The position numbers and the translations under genes were made by a program. Below are positions 7,000-15,725 of a DNA stretch of 15,786 nt, in pieces. Source of the DNA: an uncultured Jeotgalicoccus sp. (GTDB taxonomy: Bacteria > Bacillota > Bacilli > Staphylococcales > Salinicoccaceae); the NCBI GenBank assembly GCA_947631305.1, contig CANRKV010000019.1, positions 1-15,786 on the forward strand. The letters are read 5' to 3'. Position 1 is the stretch's first letter, and every line of letters starts with the position of its first letter. The notes beneath the pieces were generated by a model. The model made no database searches. It was not told where the DNA came from and saw nothing but the letters and a program-made list of their open reading frames with translations.

Positions 7000-9180
7000 A
7001 TGGATTTATCTACGATGAATAAAGAACAACTGGAAGCGATTAAAACGACGGACGGCCCGCTGTTAATTATGGCAGGGGCAGGAAGTGGTAAAACACGTGT
7101 GCTTACGCATAGAGTGGCGTACCTGCTGGATGAAAAACAGGTGCCTTCATACAACATACTGGCAATTACTTTTACGAATAAAGCAGCGCGTGAAATGCGC
7201 GACCGTGTCGACAGATTAATCGCGGAGGATGCATCTAAAATGTGGATTTCAACATTCCACGCAATGTGTGTCCGTATTTTAAGACGCGATATCAGCTATT
7301 TAGGCTACGATACGAGTTTTTCTATTTTAGATCCGCTCGATCAGCAGTCGGTCGTCAGGGATATTTTAAAAACACGTAATCTGGATACGAAACAGCATAA
7401 TCCGAGAAGTATTCTGTCGGTTATTTCAAATTATAAAAACCAGCTTATTAAACCGGAACAGGCTGTCGCTGAAGCGGGCGGTTTTCAGGACGAGCTTTAC
7501 AGTGAAATCTATAAAGATTACCAGGAAATTCTCTACCGCAACAGTTCACTGGATTTTGATGACTTAATCATGCTGGCAATTGAATTGTTCGACAAGAAGC
7601 CGGACGTGCTTAATTACTACCAGACAAGATTCCAGTATGTTCATGTGGATGAGTATCAGGATACTAACCACGCACAGTATAAGCTCGTACAGATGCTTGC
7701 TGCAAAGTACCGGAACATTTGTGTTGTGGGTGACTCGGATCAGTCGATTTATAAATTCCGCGGTGCGGACATCCAGAATATACTGAATTTCGAAGAGGAT
7801 TATCCGGAAGCGAAAGTAATTAAGCTTGAAGAAAACTACCGTTCGACGAAGACAATACTGGACGCGGCGAACGCGGTTATCGATAACAATACAGAACGCA
7901 AACCAAAAAATCTGCGCAGTAATAAAGGTGACGGCGTTAAAATAGAAGTTAATGTGTCGTTCAGTGAACGTGAAGAGGGTCACCGCGTCGTTGAGAAAAT
8001 TCAGGAACTCAGTGCTGATTATTCATACGGCGAGATGGCGGTGCTTTACCGTGCGAACGCACAGTCCCGTGCAGTTGAGGACGCATTTGTTAAATCCAGT
8101 ATCCCGTATAAAATGGTCGGTGGAACGAAGTTCTACAGCAGAATGGAAATTAAAGATCTGATGAGCTATTTAAAAGTTATTCAGAACCCGTCTGATGACA
8201 TCAGTTTCCAGCGTATTATCAACGTGCCGAAAAGAGGAATCGGTGAGAAAACAATCGATAAGCTGCGCGCTCACGCAGAGCAGCTGAACTCGAGCATCTA
8301 CGATGCAATCCGCGACTCGGACTTTTTAGGAATTCCGGCGAAGACAGTGACTAAGTTAATGACACTGCTTGCTGTGCTGGATAATTTAAAAGAAAAGTCG
8401 AAGTATATGACGATGACGGATCTTGTTGACGAAGTGCTTCAGGATACCGGCTATCACGACATGCTGAGTTCTGATAAAACCTTGGAAGCACGGAGCCGTC
8501 TTGAGAACCTTGAGGAATTTAAAACAGTAACGAAAGAATTCGATAATGATTTCCCGATTTCAGATGATAATTTATTTAATTTCCTGAGTGATATGGCACT
8601 CATCTCAGATCAGGACGGAAAAGACGATGTCACAGGTGTCACGATGATGACGATGCATGCGTCGAAAGGCCTTGAATTTAAAGTAATCTTTGTCGTTGGT
8701 CTGGAAGAGGGAATATTCCCGTCCCGCCGTGTGCAGTTTGATGATCAGGAGCTGGAAGAGGAAAGACGTCTGATGTACGTGGCAGTGACCCGTGCAATGG
8801 AACATTTAATATTATCGCGTGCGGAGTCCCGCATGCTTTACGGTAAAACTGAATCAAATATGCAGAGCCGTTTCCTGAGTGAAATTCCGGAAGAGCTGCT
8901 GGAATCTTCAGGCAGTATTGGCCGTACGCCGGAAAGCAGTATGAGTGCAGGTACCGGCTCATCTTTCTCACGCGGACCGAAAAAACGCTCGCGTATTATT
9001 AATAAGAACACAGGTACTAATTTTAATGTCGGCGATAAAGTTTCGCATAAAGCGTTTGGAGAAGGCATTATCTCGCAGGTTAAAGGCGAGGGAGACAATA
9101 CGGAGCTCGATATTATTTTTAAAACTGCGGGACCGAAAAGACTGCTTGCAAACTATGCACCGCTTGAAAAAAAGGACTGA
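7000..9180 (+). CDS. pcrA: ATP-dependent DNA helicase PcrA (UvrD/Rep family)
   Basis: A superfamily 1A 3'-5' helicase used in DNA repair, rolling-circle plasmid replication and clearing of RecA or stalled polymerase; essential in B. subtilis and S. aureus. The 726 residues match the family (about 730). Motifs in order: Q-motif NKEQLEAI, Walker A AGAGSGKT (residues 25-32, K31), Walker B DEYQDTN (D217, E218), GDSDQSIYKFRGAD, LEENYRSTK, and late motifs TMHASKGLEFKVIFVVG and EEERRLMYVAVTRA. A serine-rich linker follows, then a C-terminal Tudor-like domain (from about 676, NVGDKVSHKAFGEG) known to contact RNA polymerase in homologues. GGAG lies between it and pcrB. All helicase motifs are intact. 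Confidence 0.98.
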   Translation: MDLSTMNKEQLEAIKTTDGPLLIMAGAGSGKTRVLTHRVAYLLDEKQVPSYNILAITFTNKAAREMRDRVDRLIAEDASKMWISTFHAMCVRILRRDISYLGYDTSFSILDPLDQQSVVRDILKTRNLDTKQHNPRSILSVISNYKNQLIKPEQAVAEAGGFQDELYSEIYKDYQEILYRNSSLDFDDLIMLAIELFDKKPDVLNYYQTRFQYVHVDEYQDTNHAQYKLVQMLAAKYRNICVVGDSDQSIYKFRGADIQNILNFEEDYPEAKVIKLEENYRSTKTILDAANAVIDNNTERKPKNLRSNKGDGVKIEVNVSFSEREEGHRVVEKIQELSADYSYGEMAVLYRANAQSRAVEDAFVKSSIPYKMVGGTKFYSRMEIKDLMSYLKVIQNPSDDISFQRIINVPKRGIGEKTIDKLRAHAEQLNSSIYDAIRDSDFLGIPAKTVTKLMTLLAVLDNLKEKSKYMTMTDLVDEVLQDTGYHDMLSSDKTLEARSRLENLEEFKTVTKEFDNDFPISDDNLFNFLSDMALISDQDGKDDVTGVTMMTMHASKGLEFKVIFVVGLEEGIFPSRRVQFDDQELEEERRLMYVAVTRAMEHLILSRAESRMLYGKTESNMQSRFLSEIPEELLESSGSIGRTPESSMSAGTGSSFSRGPKKRSRIINKNTGTNFNVGDKVSHKAFGEGIISQVKGEGDNTELDIIFKTAGPKRLLANYAPLEKKD

Positions 9181-9186
9181 ATATAA

Positions 9187-11157
9187 ATGAAAGAAAGAAT
9201 TCATGAATTACAAACGCTGCTGACACGCTACAATCACGAGTATCATGTCGAAGATAACCCGTCGATTCCCGATACGGAATACGATCAGCTGCTCCGTGAA
9301 CTGATTGAACTGGAAAGTGAGCATCCGGAATATAAAACAGATACGTCGCCGACAGTAAGAGTCGGCGGTGAGATTCTGAGTAATTTCGAGAAAATCACGC
9401 ACAGCTCGCCGATGCTGAGTCTCGGCAACGCGTTCAACGAAGAAGATTTAAGAGCGTTTGATCAGCGTGTCAGACAGAATACCGGCGATGTTACATATAT
9501 GTGTGAACTGAAAATCGATGGTCTTGCGGTGTCGCTGACTTACGAAAATGGCCGTTTTATACGCGGGGCAACCCGCGGTGACGGTACTGTCGGTGAAAAT
9601 ATTACCGAGAATCTGCGGACGATTCATGCAATTCCGCTGACGGTGGACTCGGATTTAACTTTCGAAGTACGCGGCGAGGCTTATATGCCGAAAAGTTCGT
9701 TTATGAATCTGAATAAAAAAAGAATTGAAGAAGACAAGCAGGAATTCCAGAATCCGCGGAACGCAGCGGCTGGGTCATTAAGACAGCTGGATCCGAAGCT
9801 TGCTGCAGCGCGTAATTTATCGGTCTTCCTGTACAGTGTGACATCACCGGAAGCACTCGATGCTGTAAGTCAGAGCGGCGCTCTTGATAAGCTCGATGAA
9901 CTTGGCTTTAAAACGAACAAGGAACGAAAATTAATGACGAGTATTGATGACGTTATTGAATATATTGATTACTGGACGACGCACCGCTCGGAACTCGCAT
10001 ATGAAATCGACGGTATCGTAATTAAAGTGAATGATCTCGGGATGCAGGATGAGCTCGGATTTACGGTGAAGTCACCGCGCTGGGCTATTGCGTATAAATT
10101 CCCGGCAGAAGAAGTGATCACAGAGATATTGGATATTGAACTGACGGTTGGCCGTACAGGAGTCATTACGCCGACGGCGATACTGGAACCGGTAAAAGTT
10201 GCAGGAACGACAGTCGGACGTGCATCGCTGCATAATCACGAACTGATTGAAGAGCGGGATATCCGCATCGGAGACAAAGTCGTGATTCGTAAAGCCGGCG
10301 ATATTATCCCGGAAGTGGTTAAATCATTAAAAGAAGAGCGGACAGACCAGAGAGTATACGAAGCACCGACGACGTGTCCGTCATGCGGCCATGAGACAGT
10401 TAAACTGGAAGACGAAGTGGCTATCCGCTGTATTAATCCTTCTTGCCCGGCACAGCTGACGGAAGGTATCATTCATTTTGTCTCACGCGGTGCGATGAAT
10501 ATCGACGGGCTCGGTGAGAAAGTAGTGCGCCAGCTGTTCGATGCAGAACTGATTACTGATGTTTCGGATTTATATAAACTTCAGTATGATGACTTAATTG
10601 AACTCGAACGTATGGGCGATAAAAAAGTAACGAATCTGCTGACTGCAATTGAAGCGTCGAAAACAATGCCGCTGAGTAAATTGTTATTCGGACTCGGCAT
10701 TCGTTTTCTCGGCTCTAAAGCTTCAGGACTGATTGCAGAAGAGTACGGTTCGATGGAGGAAGTATTAAAAGCGACGAAAGAGCAGCTGGTGGAAATACCG
10801 GAAATCGGCGAGAAAATTGCAGATTCAATAGTGACATACACACAGAATGACGATTTTATCGAGCTGGTTAATAAGCTCGAAGCAGCAGGTCTTAATCTGA
10901 CAGAAGAAAAAGAAGAATTATCCGGCACTGTGTTTTCCAAAATGACATTTGTCCTAACCGGCAAGCTGGTCGAAATGACCCGCGATGATGCGAAACAGAG
11001 TATTGAGTCGTACGGCGGTAAAGTTACGGGCAGTGTGTCTAAAAACACAGATGTTGTCGTTGCAGGAGAAGATGCCGGCAGCAAGCTGGAAAAAGCGAAT
11101 ACGCTCGGAATAACCGTATGGAATGAACGAGAATTTATTGAGAAATTGGGGCAATGA
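9187..11157 (+). CDS. ligA: NAD+-dependent DNA ligase
   Basis: Seals nicks in duplex DNA (Okazaki fragments, repair) using NAD+ as adenylate donor. The 656 residues are close to the staphylococcal 667. Domain order is Ia (HEYHVEDNPSIPDTEYDQL), the nucleotidyltransferase domain with KIDG and adenylated lysine K109, YEIDGIVIKV and WAIAYKFP, then the OB fold (VGRTGVITPTAILEPV). A four-cysteine zinc finger follows (C397, C400, C415, C420), then a helix-hairpin-helix region (LERMGDKKVTNLL, EIPEIGEKIADSI), and a C-terminal BRCT domain (about 578-655, FVLTGKL). It begins six bases after the pcrA stop, with its AAGGA ribosome site inside the end of pcrA. Fully intact. Confidence 0.98.
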   Translation: MKERIHELQTLLTRYNHEYHVEDNPSIPDTEYDQLLRELIELESEHPEYKTDTSPTVRVGGEILSNFEKITHSSPMLSLGNAFNEEDLRAFDQRVRQNTGDVTYMCELKIDGLAVSLTYENGRFIRGATRGDGTVGENITENLRTIHAIPLTVDSDLTFEVRGEAYMPKSSFMNLNKKRIEEDKQEFQNPRNAAAGSLRQLDPKLAAARNLSVFLYSVTSPEALDAVSQSGALDKLDELGFKTNKERKLMTSIDDVIEYIDYWTTHRSELAYEIDGIVIKVNDLGMQDELGFTVKSPRWAIAYKFPAEEVITEILDIELTVGRTGVITPTAILEPVKVAGTTVGRASLHNHELIEERDIRIGDKVVIRKAGDIIPEVVKSLKEERTDQRVYEAPTTCPSCGHETVKLEDEVAIRCINPSCPAQLTEGIIHFVSRGAMNIDGLGEKVVRQLFDAELITDVSDLYKLQYDDLIELERMGDKKVTNLLTAIEASKTMPLSKLLFGLGIRFLGSKASGLIAEEYGSMEEVLKATKEQLVEIPEIGEKIADSIVTYTQNDDFIELVNKLEAAGLNLTEEKEELSGTVFSKMTFVLTGKLVEMTRDDAKQSIESYGGKVTGSVSKNTDVVVAGEDAGSKLEKANTLGITVWNEREFIEKLGQ

Positions 11158-11160
11158 GTT

Positions 11161-12369
11161 ATGAAGTTTAAATCGATATTACTCGCAGGCGCAATTTTGC
11201 TGCTGCTTGCAGCCTGTGATGGTGCCAATGAAGCTGAAATCAGTGAACAGATGGACGATGCATCATTGGAGAATGAAGTCTCAAATGTACAGATTGAAGA
11301 ACAGGATGAGACAGTTACTTCAAGCAGTGAAGAGTTTTACCGTTCTGTTGTACCTTATGAACTGTCTCCAGCCCGTGGTTTGTCGAGTGCAAATTTAGTC
11401 TCTTCATATAACGTGGAAGAATTTGAAAAAGGATTGTTTACGATCAGTCAGAGCGTCTTTCCGACAAATGAATATATATTCCGTGAAGGCCAGATTATTT
11501 CCGAAGAAATGGTCAGAGGCTATTTAAGCCGCCAGTATACGAGTGAAGAGCTTGAGAATATGGATGAAACAGAGCTGCTTAATTCCGACGCCTTCAGTAA
11601 TCTCGGGCTGAACCCGTCAACGAACGGTGAAACGGATCCGGAAGTTATCGCAGAAGAAGCACCGCTTTACCTGTCTCATATACTTGAACAGAATTATATG
11701 GCGGAAGGTGAAGACGGCAATCTGTCGTTTGACGGTATTACTATCGGTCTTGCGATGAACAGTGTTCATTATTATCAGACGGAAGAGTACGGCCAGACTC
11801 AGGAACGTGCACTTGATCCTGCAACAGTAAAAGAAAAAGGCGAGGAAATGGCAGCTGAGATTTTAACGCGCATCCGTGCGAACGATCAGTATGTCGATAA
11901 AGAAATCGTCTTTGCAATATTTATTCAGTCAGGTGATACAGATATTGTTCCGGGGAACTTTGTGTCACAGGCGGTTGTAGCACCAGGTGAAAATACGATT
12001 GAGTCATTTACGGATATGAACGTACAGAACTTATTGCTGCCGTCCGGTGAAGCGGCGGAGATTTCACAGGAAGCGAACAGTGAATATCAAAACTTCAACA
12101 GAGATTTATCGTCTTATTTTGACAGTTTCACAACGTCTGTCGGCAGAGGGAAGTTCATAGACGGTACACTTGATACGCTGACGGTTGAAATACCGATTGA
12201 ATATAACAGCCGCGGTGAAATGATCGGGATGTCCCAATTCGTCAGAGACCTGGTGAACGAGCACTTTACAGGAACGGATATCGAAGTTGAAATCAAAGAT
12301 AAGGCACAGGTCTACAGTGTAATTACACGCGAGGGCGAAGGCGAAGCTAATCTTTATATATTTGAATAA
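11161..12369 (+). CDS. camS: CamS family lipoprotein (sex pheromone cAM373-type precursor)
   Basis: Secreted lipoprotein of 402 residues; the S. aureus homologue is about 390. The signal peptide MKFKSILLAGAILLLLAAC ends in lipobox LAAC with C19, so the mature protein should be membrane-anchored outside the cell. In S. aureus the processed signal peptide of CamS yields a heptapeptide resembling the enterococcal plasmid pheromone cAM373; the role of the mature protein is not settled. The mature part has an acidic linker (about 20-60), then the conserved region with SPARGLSSANL, IFREGQIISEE and an extended C-terminal fold. The start lies three bases after the ligA stop, with only a weak ribosome site (around GGGG, 11149-11152), so coupling to ligA is likely. 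Confidence 0.94.
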   Translation: MKFKSILLAGAILLLLAACDGANEAEISEQMDDASLENEVSNVQIEEQDETVTSSSEEFYRSVVPYELSPARGLSSANLVSSYNVEEFEKGLFTISQSVFPTNEYIFREGQIISEEMVRGYLSRQYTSEELENMDETELLNSDAFSNLGLNPSTNGETDPEVIAEEAPLYLSHILEQNYMAEGEDGNLSFDGITIGLAMNSVHYYQTEEYGQTQERALDPATVKEKGEEMAAEILTRIRANDQYVDKEIVFAIFIQSGDTDIVPGNFVSQAVVAPGENTIESFTDMNVQNLLLPSGEAAEISQEANSEYQNFNRDLSSYFDSFTTSVGRGKFIDGTLDTLTVEIPIEYNSRGEMIGMSQFVRDLVNEHFTGTDIEVEIKDKAQVYSVITREGEGEANLYIFE

Positions 12370-12427
12370 TTTAAGCACATGGAAAAGTGCCCCGGTTTTT
12401 GGTAAACTTTAAATGTTGTATTTATAG

Positions 12428-12435
12428 AAGGAGGG
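12428..12435 (+). promoter_or_regulatory. Strong Shine-Dalgarno of gatC
   Basis: AAGGAGGG, six bases before the gatC ATG, is nearly a perfect complement of the 16S rRNA tail and much stronger than the sites used in the upstream operons. The rest of the 72-base camS-gatC gap has TTGGTA at 12399-12404 as a possible -35, but no convincing -10 at the right distance. Whether gatCAB has its own promoter here is therefore open. Confidence 0.85.
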
Positions 12436-12441
12436 TCATTC

Positions 12442-12744
12442 ATGGAAGAACTTGATTTAAAGAAAATTCAGCGTGTGGCTGAATTATCTAAGATAGAAAT
12501 AAAAGATGAAGAAGAGCTTAGAAATTTATCGACAAAAATTAAAAGTATTGTTGCGCACTCGGAGCGCTTGAATGACTTGGATTTATCGGGTGTAGAACCG
12601 ATGACACATGCGATGCAGCTGCAGCAGGAGACAGCAGACTCATTGCGTAAAGATGAAGCGGGAGAACCTGTAACACAGGAAGAAGCGCTTAGAAACACAG
12701 AGTTCACAGAAGATGGACAATTTAAAGTACCTAGAATGATTTAA
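12442..12744 (+). CDS. gatC: Aspartyl/glutamyl-tRNA amidotransferase subunit C
   Basis: Small subunit of the GatCAB amidotransferase, which converts Glu-tRNA(Gln) to Gln-tRNA(Gln) (and Asp-tRNA(Asn) to Asn-tRNA(Asn)) in bacteria lacking the direct synthetase. GatC wraps around GatA and GatB as a belt and stabilises the complex. The 100 residues match the family. Recognisable parts are the N-terminal helix VAELSKIEIKDEE, VEPMTHAMQLQQ, LRKDEAGEP, and the C-terminal DGQFKVPRMI. First gene of the standard gatC-gatA-gatB order, with the next ribosome site overlapping its stop codon. Confidence 0.97.
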   Translation: MEELDLKKIQRVAELSKIEIKDEEELRNLSTKIKSIVAHSERLNDLDLSGVEPMTHAMQLQQETADSLRKDEAGEPVTQEEALRNTEFTEDGQFKVPRMI

Positions 12745-12759
12745 GGAGGGTTAATAATC

Positions 12760-14238
12760 GTGAATATAAATGAATTAACAGTAGAAGAACTATACAGTAA
12801 AATTCACAGTAAAGAGATCAAACCTTCTGAAGTAGTAGGTGCTCTTTTTGATAGAATCGAAAAATACGACGGCAATATTAAGTCGTTTATTACTTTAACT
12901 AAAGAACAGGCATTGGAAACTGCAGCGGAACTTGACCGTCTTCAGAATGAAGATAAAATGGACGGCGAGCTGTTCGGTATTCCAGTCGGAATTAAAGATA
13001 ATATCGTTACCAAAGATATTTTAACAACTTGTGCAAGCCTTATGCTGCATAACTTTAAGCCGGTCTATGATGCAACTGTTATGACTAAACTTAAAGACCA
13101 GAATTCAATTTTGATGGGTAAACTGAACATGGATGAGTTTGCGATGGGTTCAACGTCGGAAACTTCTTACTTCCAGACTACTAAAAACCCATGGAACTTA
13201 GAATGTTCACCAGGTGGATCATCAGGCGGTTCAGCTGCGGCAGTAGCAGCTGGTTTTGTACCGTATGCACTTGGTACTGATACCGGCGGTTCAGTAAGAC
13301 AGCCTGCTTCATTCTGCGGAATTGTCGGTATGAAACCGACTTACGGCAGAGTATCGCGTTTCGGTCTTATTGCTTTCGCATCATCTTTGGATCAGGTTGG
13401 TCCGATGACACGTACAGTGCGTGACAATGCTAAAGTACTTGAGCTGATTTCGGGCGAAGACAGCAGCAACGATATGACCAGTGCGAGAAACCAGAATACT
13501 GATTTCTTAAGCGGCATCGAAAAAGATATCAAGGGCATGAAACTTGCACTGCCTAAAGAATTCTTAGGCGATGATGTCGACGCTTCTGTAACTGAAGCTG
13601 TACTAAAAGCGAAAGAACGCTTTGAATCACTTGGCGCAATAGTTGAAGAAGTGGAAATGCCAAATCTTCAGTATGTAGTAAGTTCTTACTACCTAATCGC
13701 TTCAAGTGAAGCAAGTGCAAACCTTGCACGCTTTGACGGTATCCGTTACGGCTACCGTTCTGAAAATGCAAAAACACTGGAAGAATTATATAAAAAATCA
13801 CGCGGTGAAGGATTCGGTGATGAAGTAAAACGCCGTATTTTACTTGGAACTTACGTGTTAAGCGCAGGTCACTACGATGATTATTACGTGAAAGCACAAA
13901 AACTCCGCCGTTTAGTATCTGACGACGTTCAAAGAATTTTAACGGATTACGATTTAATTATCGGACCGACAACAACAACGCCGGCACATAGATACGATGA
14001 AGTTAAAATCGAAGGTACGAAGGAATATAAGAATGATATTCTAACAATTCCTGCAAACCTTGTGGGTGTTCCTTCATTAAGCATTCCGTGTGGAGTGACT
14101 GAAGACAACAGACCTATCGGCATGCAGCTGATTGGGAACCATTTCGAAGAGCGTAAAATTTACAATGCAGCGTATCAGTTTGAAACAGTATACAACCTGC
14201 ATGAAGAACTTAAAAATCTAACGATGGGGGCAGAGTAA
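12760..14238 (+). CDS. gatA: Glutamyl-tRNA(Gln) amidotransferase subunit A
   Basis: The amidase (glutaminase) subunit that frees ammonia from glutamine and passes it to GatB. The 492 residues carry a complete Ser-cisSer-Lys triad: K79 in GIPVGIKD, cis-S154 in SPGGSSGGSAAA and nucleophile S178 in GTDTGGSVRQPASFCG. These are the same residue numbers as in S. aureus GatA. The start is GTG at 12760, nine bases after AAGGAGGG (12743-12750); no in-frame ATG is better placed, and the N-terminus (NINELTVEELYSKIHS) aligns with the family as recalled. The ribosome site overlaps the gatC stop, favouring balanced subunit output. Confidence 0.98.
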   Translation: MNINELTVEELYSKIHSKEIKPSEVVGALFDRIEKYDGNIKSFITLTKEQALETAAELDRLQNEDKMDGELFGIPVGIKDNIVTKDILTTCASLMLHNFKPVYDATVMTKLKDQNSILMGKLNMDEFAMGSTSETSYFQTTKNPWNLECSPGGSSGGSAAAVAAGFVPYALGTDTGGSVRQPASFCGIVGMKPTYGRVSRFGLIAFASSLDQVGPMTRTVRDNAKVLELISGEDSSNDMTSARNQNTDFLSGIEKDIKGMKLALPKEFLGDDVDASVTEAVLKAKERFESLGAIVEEVEMPNLQYVVSSYYLIASSEASANLARFDGIRYGYRSENAKTLEELYKKSRGEGFGDEVKRRILLGTYVLSAGHYDDYYVKAQKLRRLVSDDVQRILTDYDLIIGPTTTTPAHRYDEVKIEGTKEYKNDILTIPANLVGVPSLSIPCGVTEDNRPIGMQLIGNHFEERKIYNAAYQFETVYNLHEELKNLTMGAE

Positions 14239-14239
14239 T

Positions 14240-15670
14240 ATGCATTTTGAAACGGTTATCGGACTTGAAGTTCACGTTGAATTAAAAACAAATTCAAAAA
14301 TATTTTCCAATGCCCCTCTGCATTACGGACACGAACCGAACACGAATATTTCTGTAGTTGAACTCGGCTACCCTGGAACACTGCCGGTTCTTAACGAAAC
14401 AGCAGTGGAATACGGTATGAAAGCTGCCATGGCATTGAATATGCAGATTGCTGAGAATACAAAGTTCGACAGAAAGAACTATTACTACCCGGATAATCCG
14501 AAAGCTTATCAAATTTCACAATTTGATAAACCAATCGGGGAGCACGGTTCACTTGATATTGAAATTGACGGCGAGAAGAAAACTATCGGAATTACACGTC
14601 TTCACCTTGAAGAAGATGCCGGTAAATCAACTCACAAAGAAGACTATTCATTAGTCGATTTAAACCGTCAGGGAACAGCTTTAGTGGAAATCGTTTCTGA
14701 ACCGGATATCAGAACACCTGAAGAAGCGTACAAATATCTGGAAAAAATCAAATCGATTATCCAGTATACAGGCGTATCCGACGTGAAGATGGAAGAAGGA
14801 TCACTCAGATGTGATGCGAACATTTCAATCAGACCTGTCGGACAGGAAGAATTCGGTACGAAAACTGAGCTTAAAAACTTAAACTCATTTAACTTTGTAA
14901 GAAAAGGCCTTGAGCATGAAGTGAAACGTCAGGAGCAGGTATTACTGTCAGGCGGTATTATCGAGCAGGAAACAAGACGCTACGATGAAAAAACTGGTGA
15001 AACAGTATTAATGCGTATTAAAGAAGGCGCGGATGATTACCGTTACTTCCCGGAACCTGATTTAATGCACCTCCACATCGATGAAGAATGGAAAGAACGC
15101 ATACGTGCAAGCATTCCGACATTGCCGGATGAACTTCGCGAGAAGTACATTAACGAATATGATCTGCCTGTATACGATGCAGAAATTCTAACGATGAGAA
15201 AAGAAATGTCCGACTTCTTCAGCGATATGGTAGAAACTCATAAAGCAGACCCTAAACTGGCTTCAAACTGGTTAATGGGCGGCGTAAATGAGTACCTGAA
15301 CAAAAATAACGCTGAACTTGAAGATACAGGATTAACTGCCGAGAATTTAACAGGCATGATTAATATTATCGAAGACGGAACAATTTCAAGCAAGCAGGCG
15401 AAGAAAGTATTCTCTGTACTGATTGAAAAAGGCGGCACGGCGAAACAGGTTGCTAAAGACCTCGGTATGGAGCAAATCTCTGACCCGGCAGTGCTGACAG
15501 GCATGGTTACGGAAGTACTCGATGCTAACGAACAGTCAGTAGAAGACTATAAAAACGGTAAAGACCGTGCAATCGGCTTCTTAGTCGGCCAGATTATGAA
15601 GAAATCAAAAGGACAGGCTAACCCTAAAATGGTCAACCAGATCCTTCTTGAAGAGATTAACAAGAGATAA
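14240..15670 (+). CDS. gatB: Aspartyl/glutamyl-tRNA amidotransferase subunit B
   Basis: Binds the misacylated tRNA, activates the glutamyl (or aspartyl) carboxylate with ATP, and amidates it with ammonia from GatA. The 476 residues match S. aureus (about 475). Signatures: GLEVHVEL at the N-terminus, KNYYYPDNPKAYQISQ, THKEDYSLVDLNRQGTALVE, VSDVKMEEGSLRCDANIS, KTELKNLNSFNFVRKGLE and DDYRYFPEPDL. The C-terminal helical and YqeY-like region (from about 300, including SNWLMGGVNEYLNK and GFLVGQIMKKSKGQANP) recognises the tRNA elbow. It starts one base after the gatA stop, so coupling is expected. It is last in the operon, with a terminator 12 bases after the stop. Confidence 0.98.
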   Translation: MHFETVIGLEVHVELKTNSKIFSNAPLHYGHEPNTNISVVELGYPGTLPVLNETAVEYGMKAAMALNMQIAENTKFDRKNYYYPDNPKAYQISQFDKPIGEHGSLDIEIDGEKKTIGITRLHLEEDAGKSTHKEDYSLVDLNRQGTALVEIVSEPDIRTPEEAYKYLEKIKSIIQYTGVSDVKMEEGSLRCDANISIRPVGQEEFGTKTELKNLNSFNFVRKGLEHEVKRQEQVLLSGGIIEQETRRYDEKTGETVLMRIKEGADDYRYFPEPDLMHLHIDEEWKERIRASIPTLPDELREKYINEYDLPVYDAEILTMRKEMSDFFSDMVETHKADPKLASNWLMGGVNEYLNKNNAELEDTGLTAENLTGMINIIEDGTISSKQAKKVFSVLIEKGGTAKQVAKDLGMEQISDPAVLTGMVTEVLDANEQSVEDYKNGKDRAIGFLVGQIMKKSKGQANPKMVNQILLEEINKR

Positions 15671-15682
15671 TATATAAAATTT

Positions 15683-15725
15683 AAAATCGCACCTGCTCTC
15701 CCCCTGGGAGTCAGGCGCGATTTTT
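15683..15725. terminator. Intrinsic terminator after gatB, possibly bidirectional
   Basis: AAAATCGC at 15683-15690 pairs with GCGATTTT at 15717-15724. Inside, CCTG (15692-15695) pairs with CAGG (15712-15715) and CTCCC (15698-15702) with GGGAG (15706-15710), with a three-base loop and small bulges. The plus strand ends in a run of five T. On the minus strand the arm is followed by AT-rich sequence, so it could also serve a convergent gene. Confidence 0.88.

Noticed and set aside
7564..7983. Minus-strand open frame of 139 codons inside pcrA
   Set aside because: It covers the Walker B and motif III region of an intact helicase and has no family features of its own.
10581..11228. Long minus-strand open frame (215 codons) antisense to ligA and the start of camS
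   Set aside because: It is serine-rich with no recognisable domain and no ribosome site that I could support, and the opposite strand encodes a complete conserved ligase zinc-finger, HhH and BRCT region. It is a shadow of plus-strand codon use.
12375..12400. Possible terminator after camS (GCAC...GTGC followed by T-rich sequence)
   Set aside because: The stem is only four base pairs with an eight-base loop, and GC-rich bases separate it from the T-run; too weak to call.
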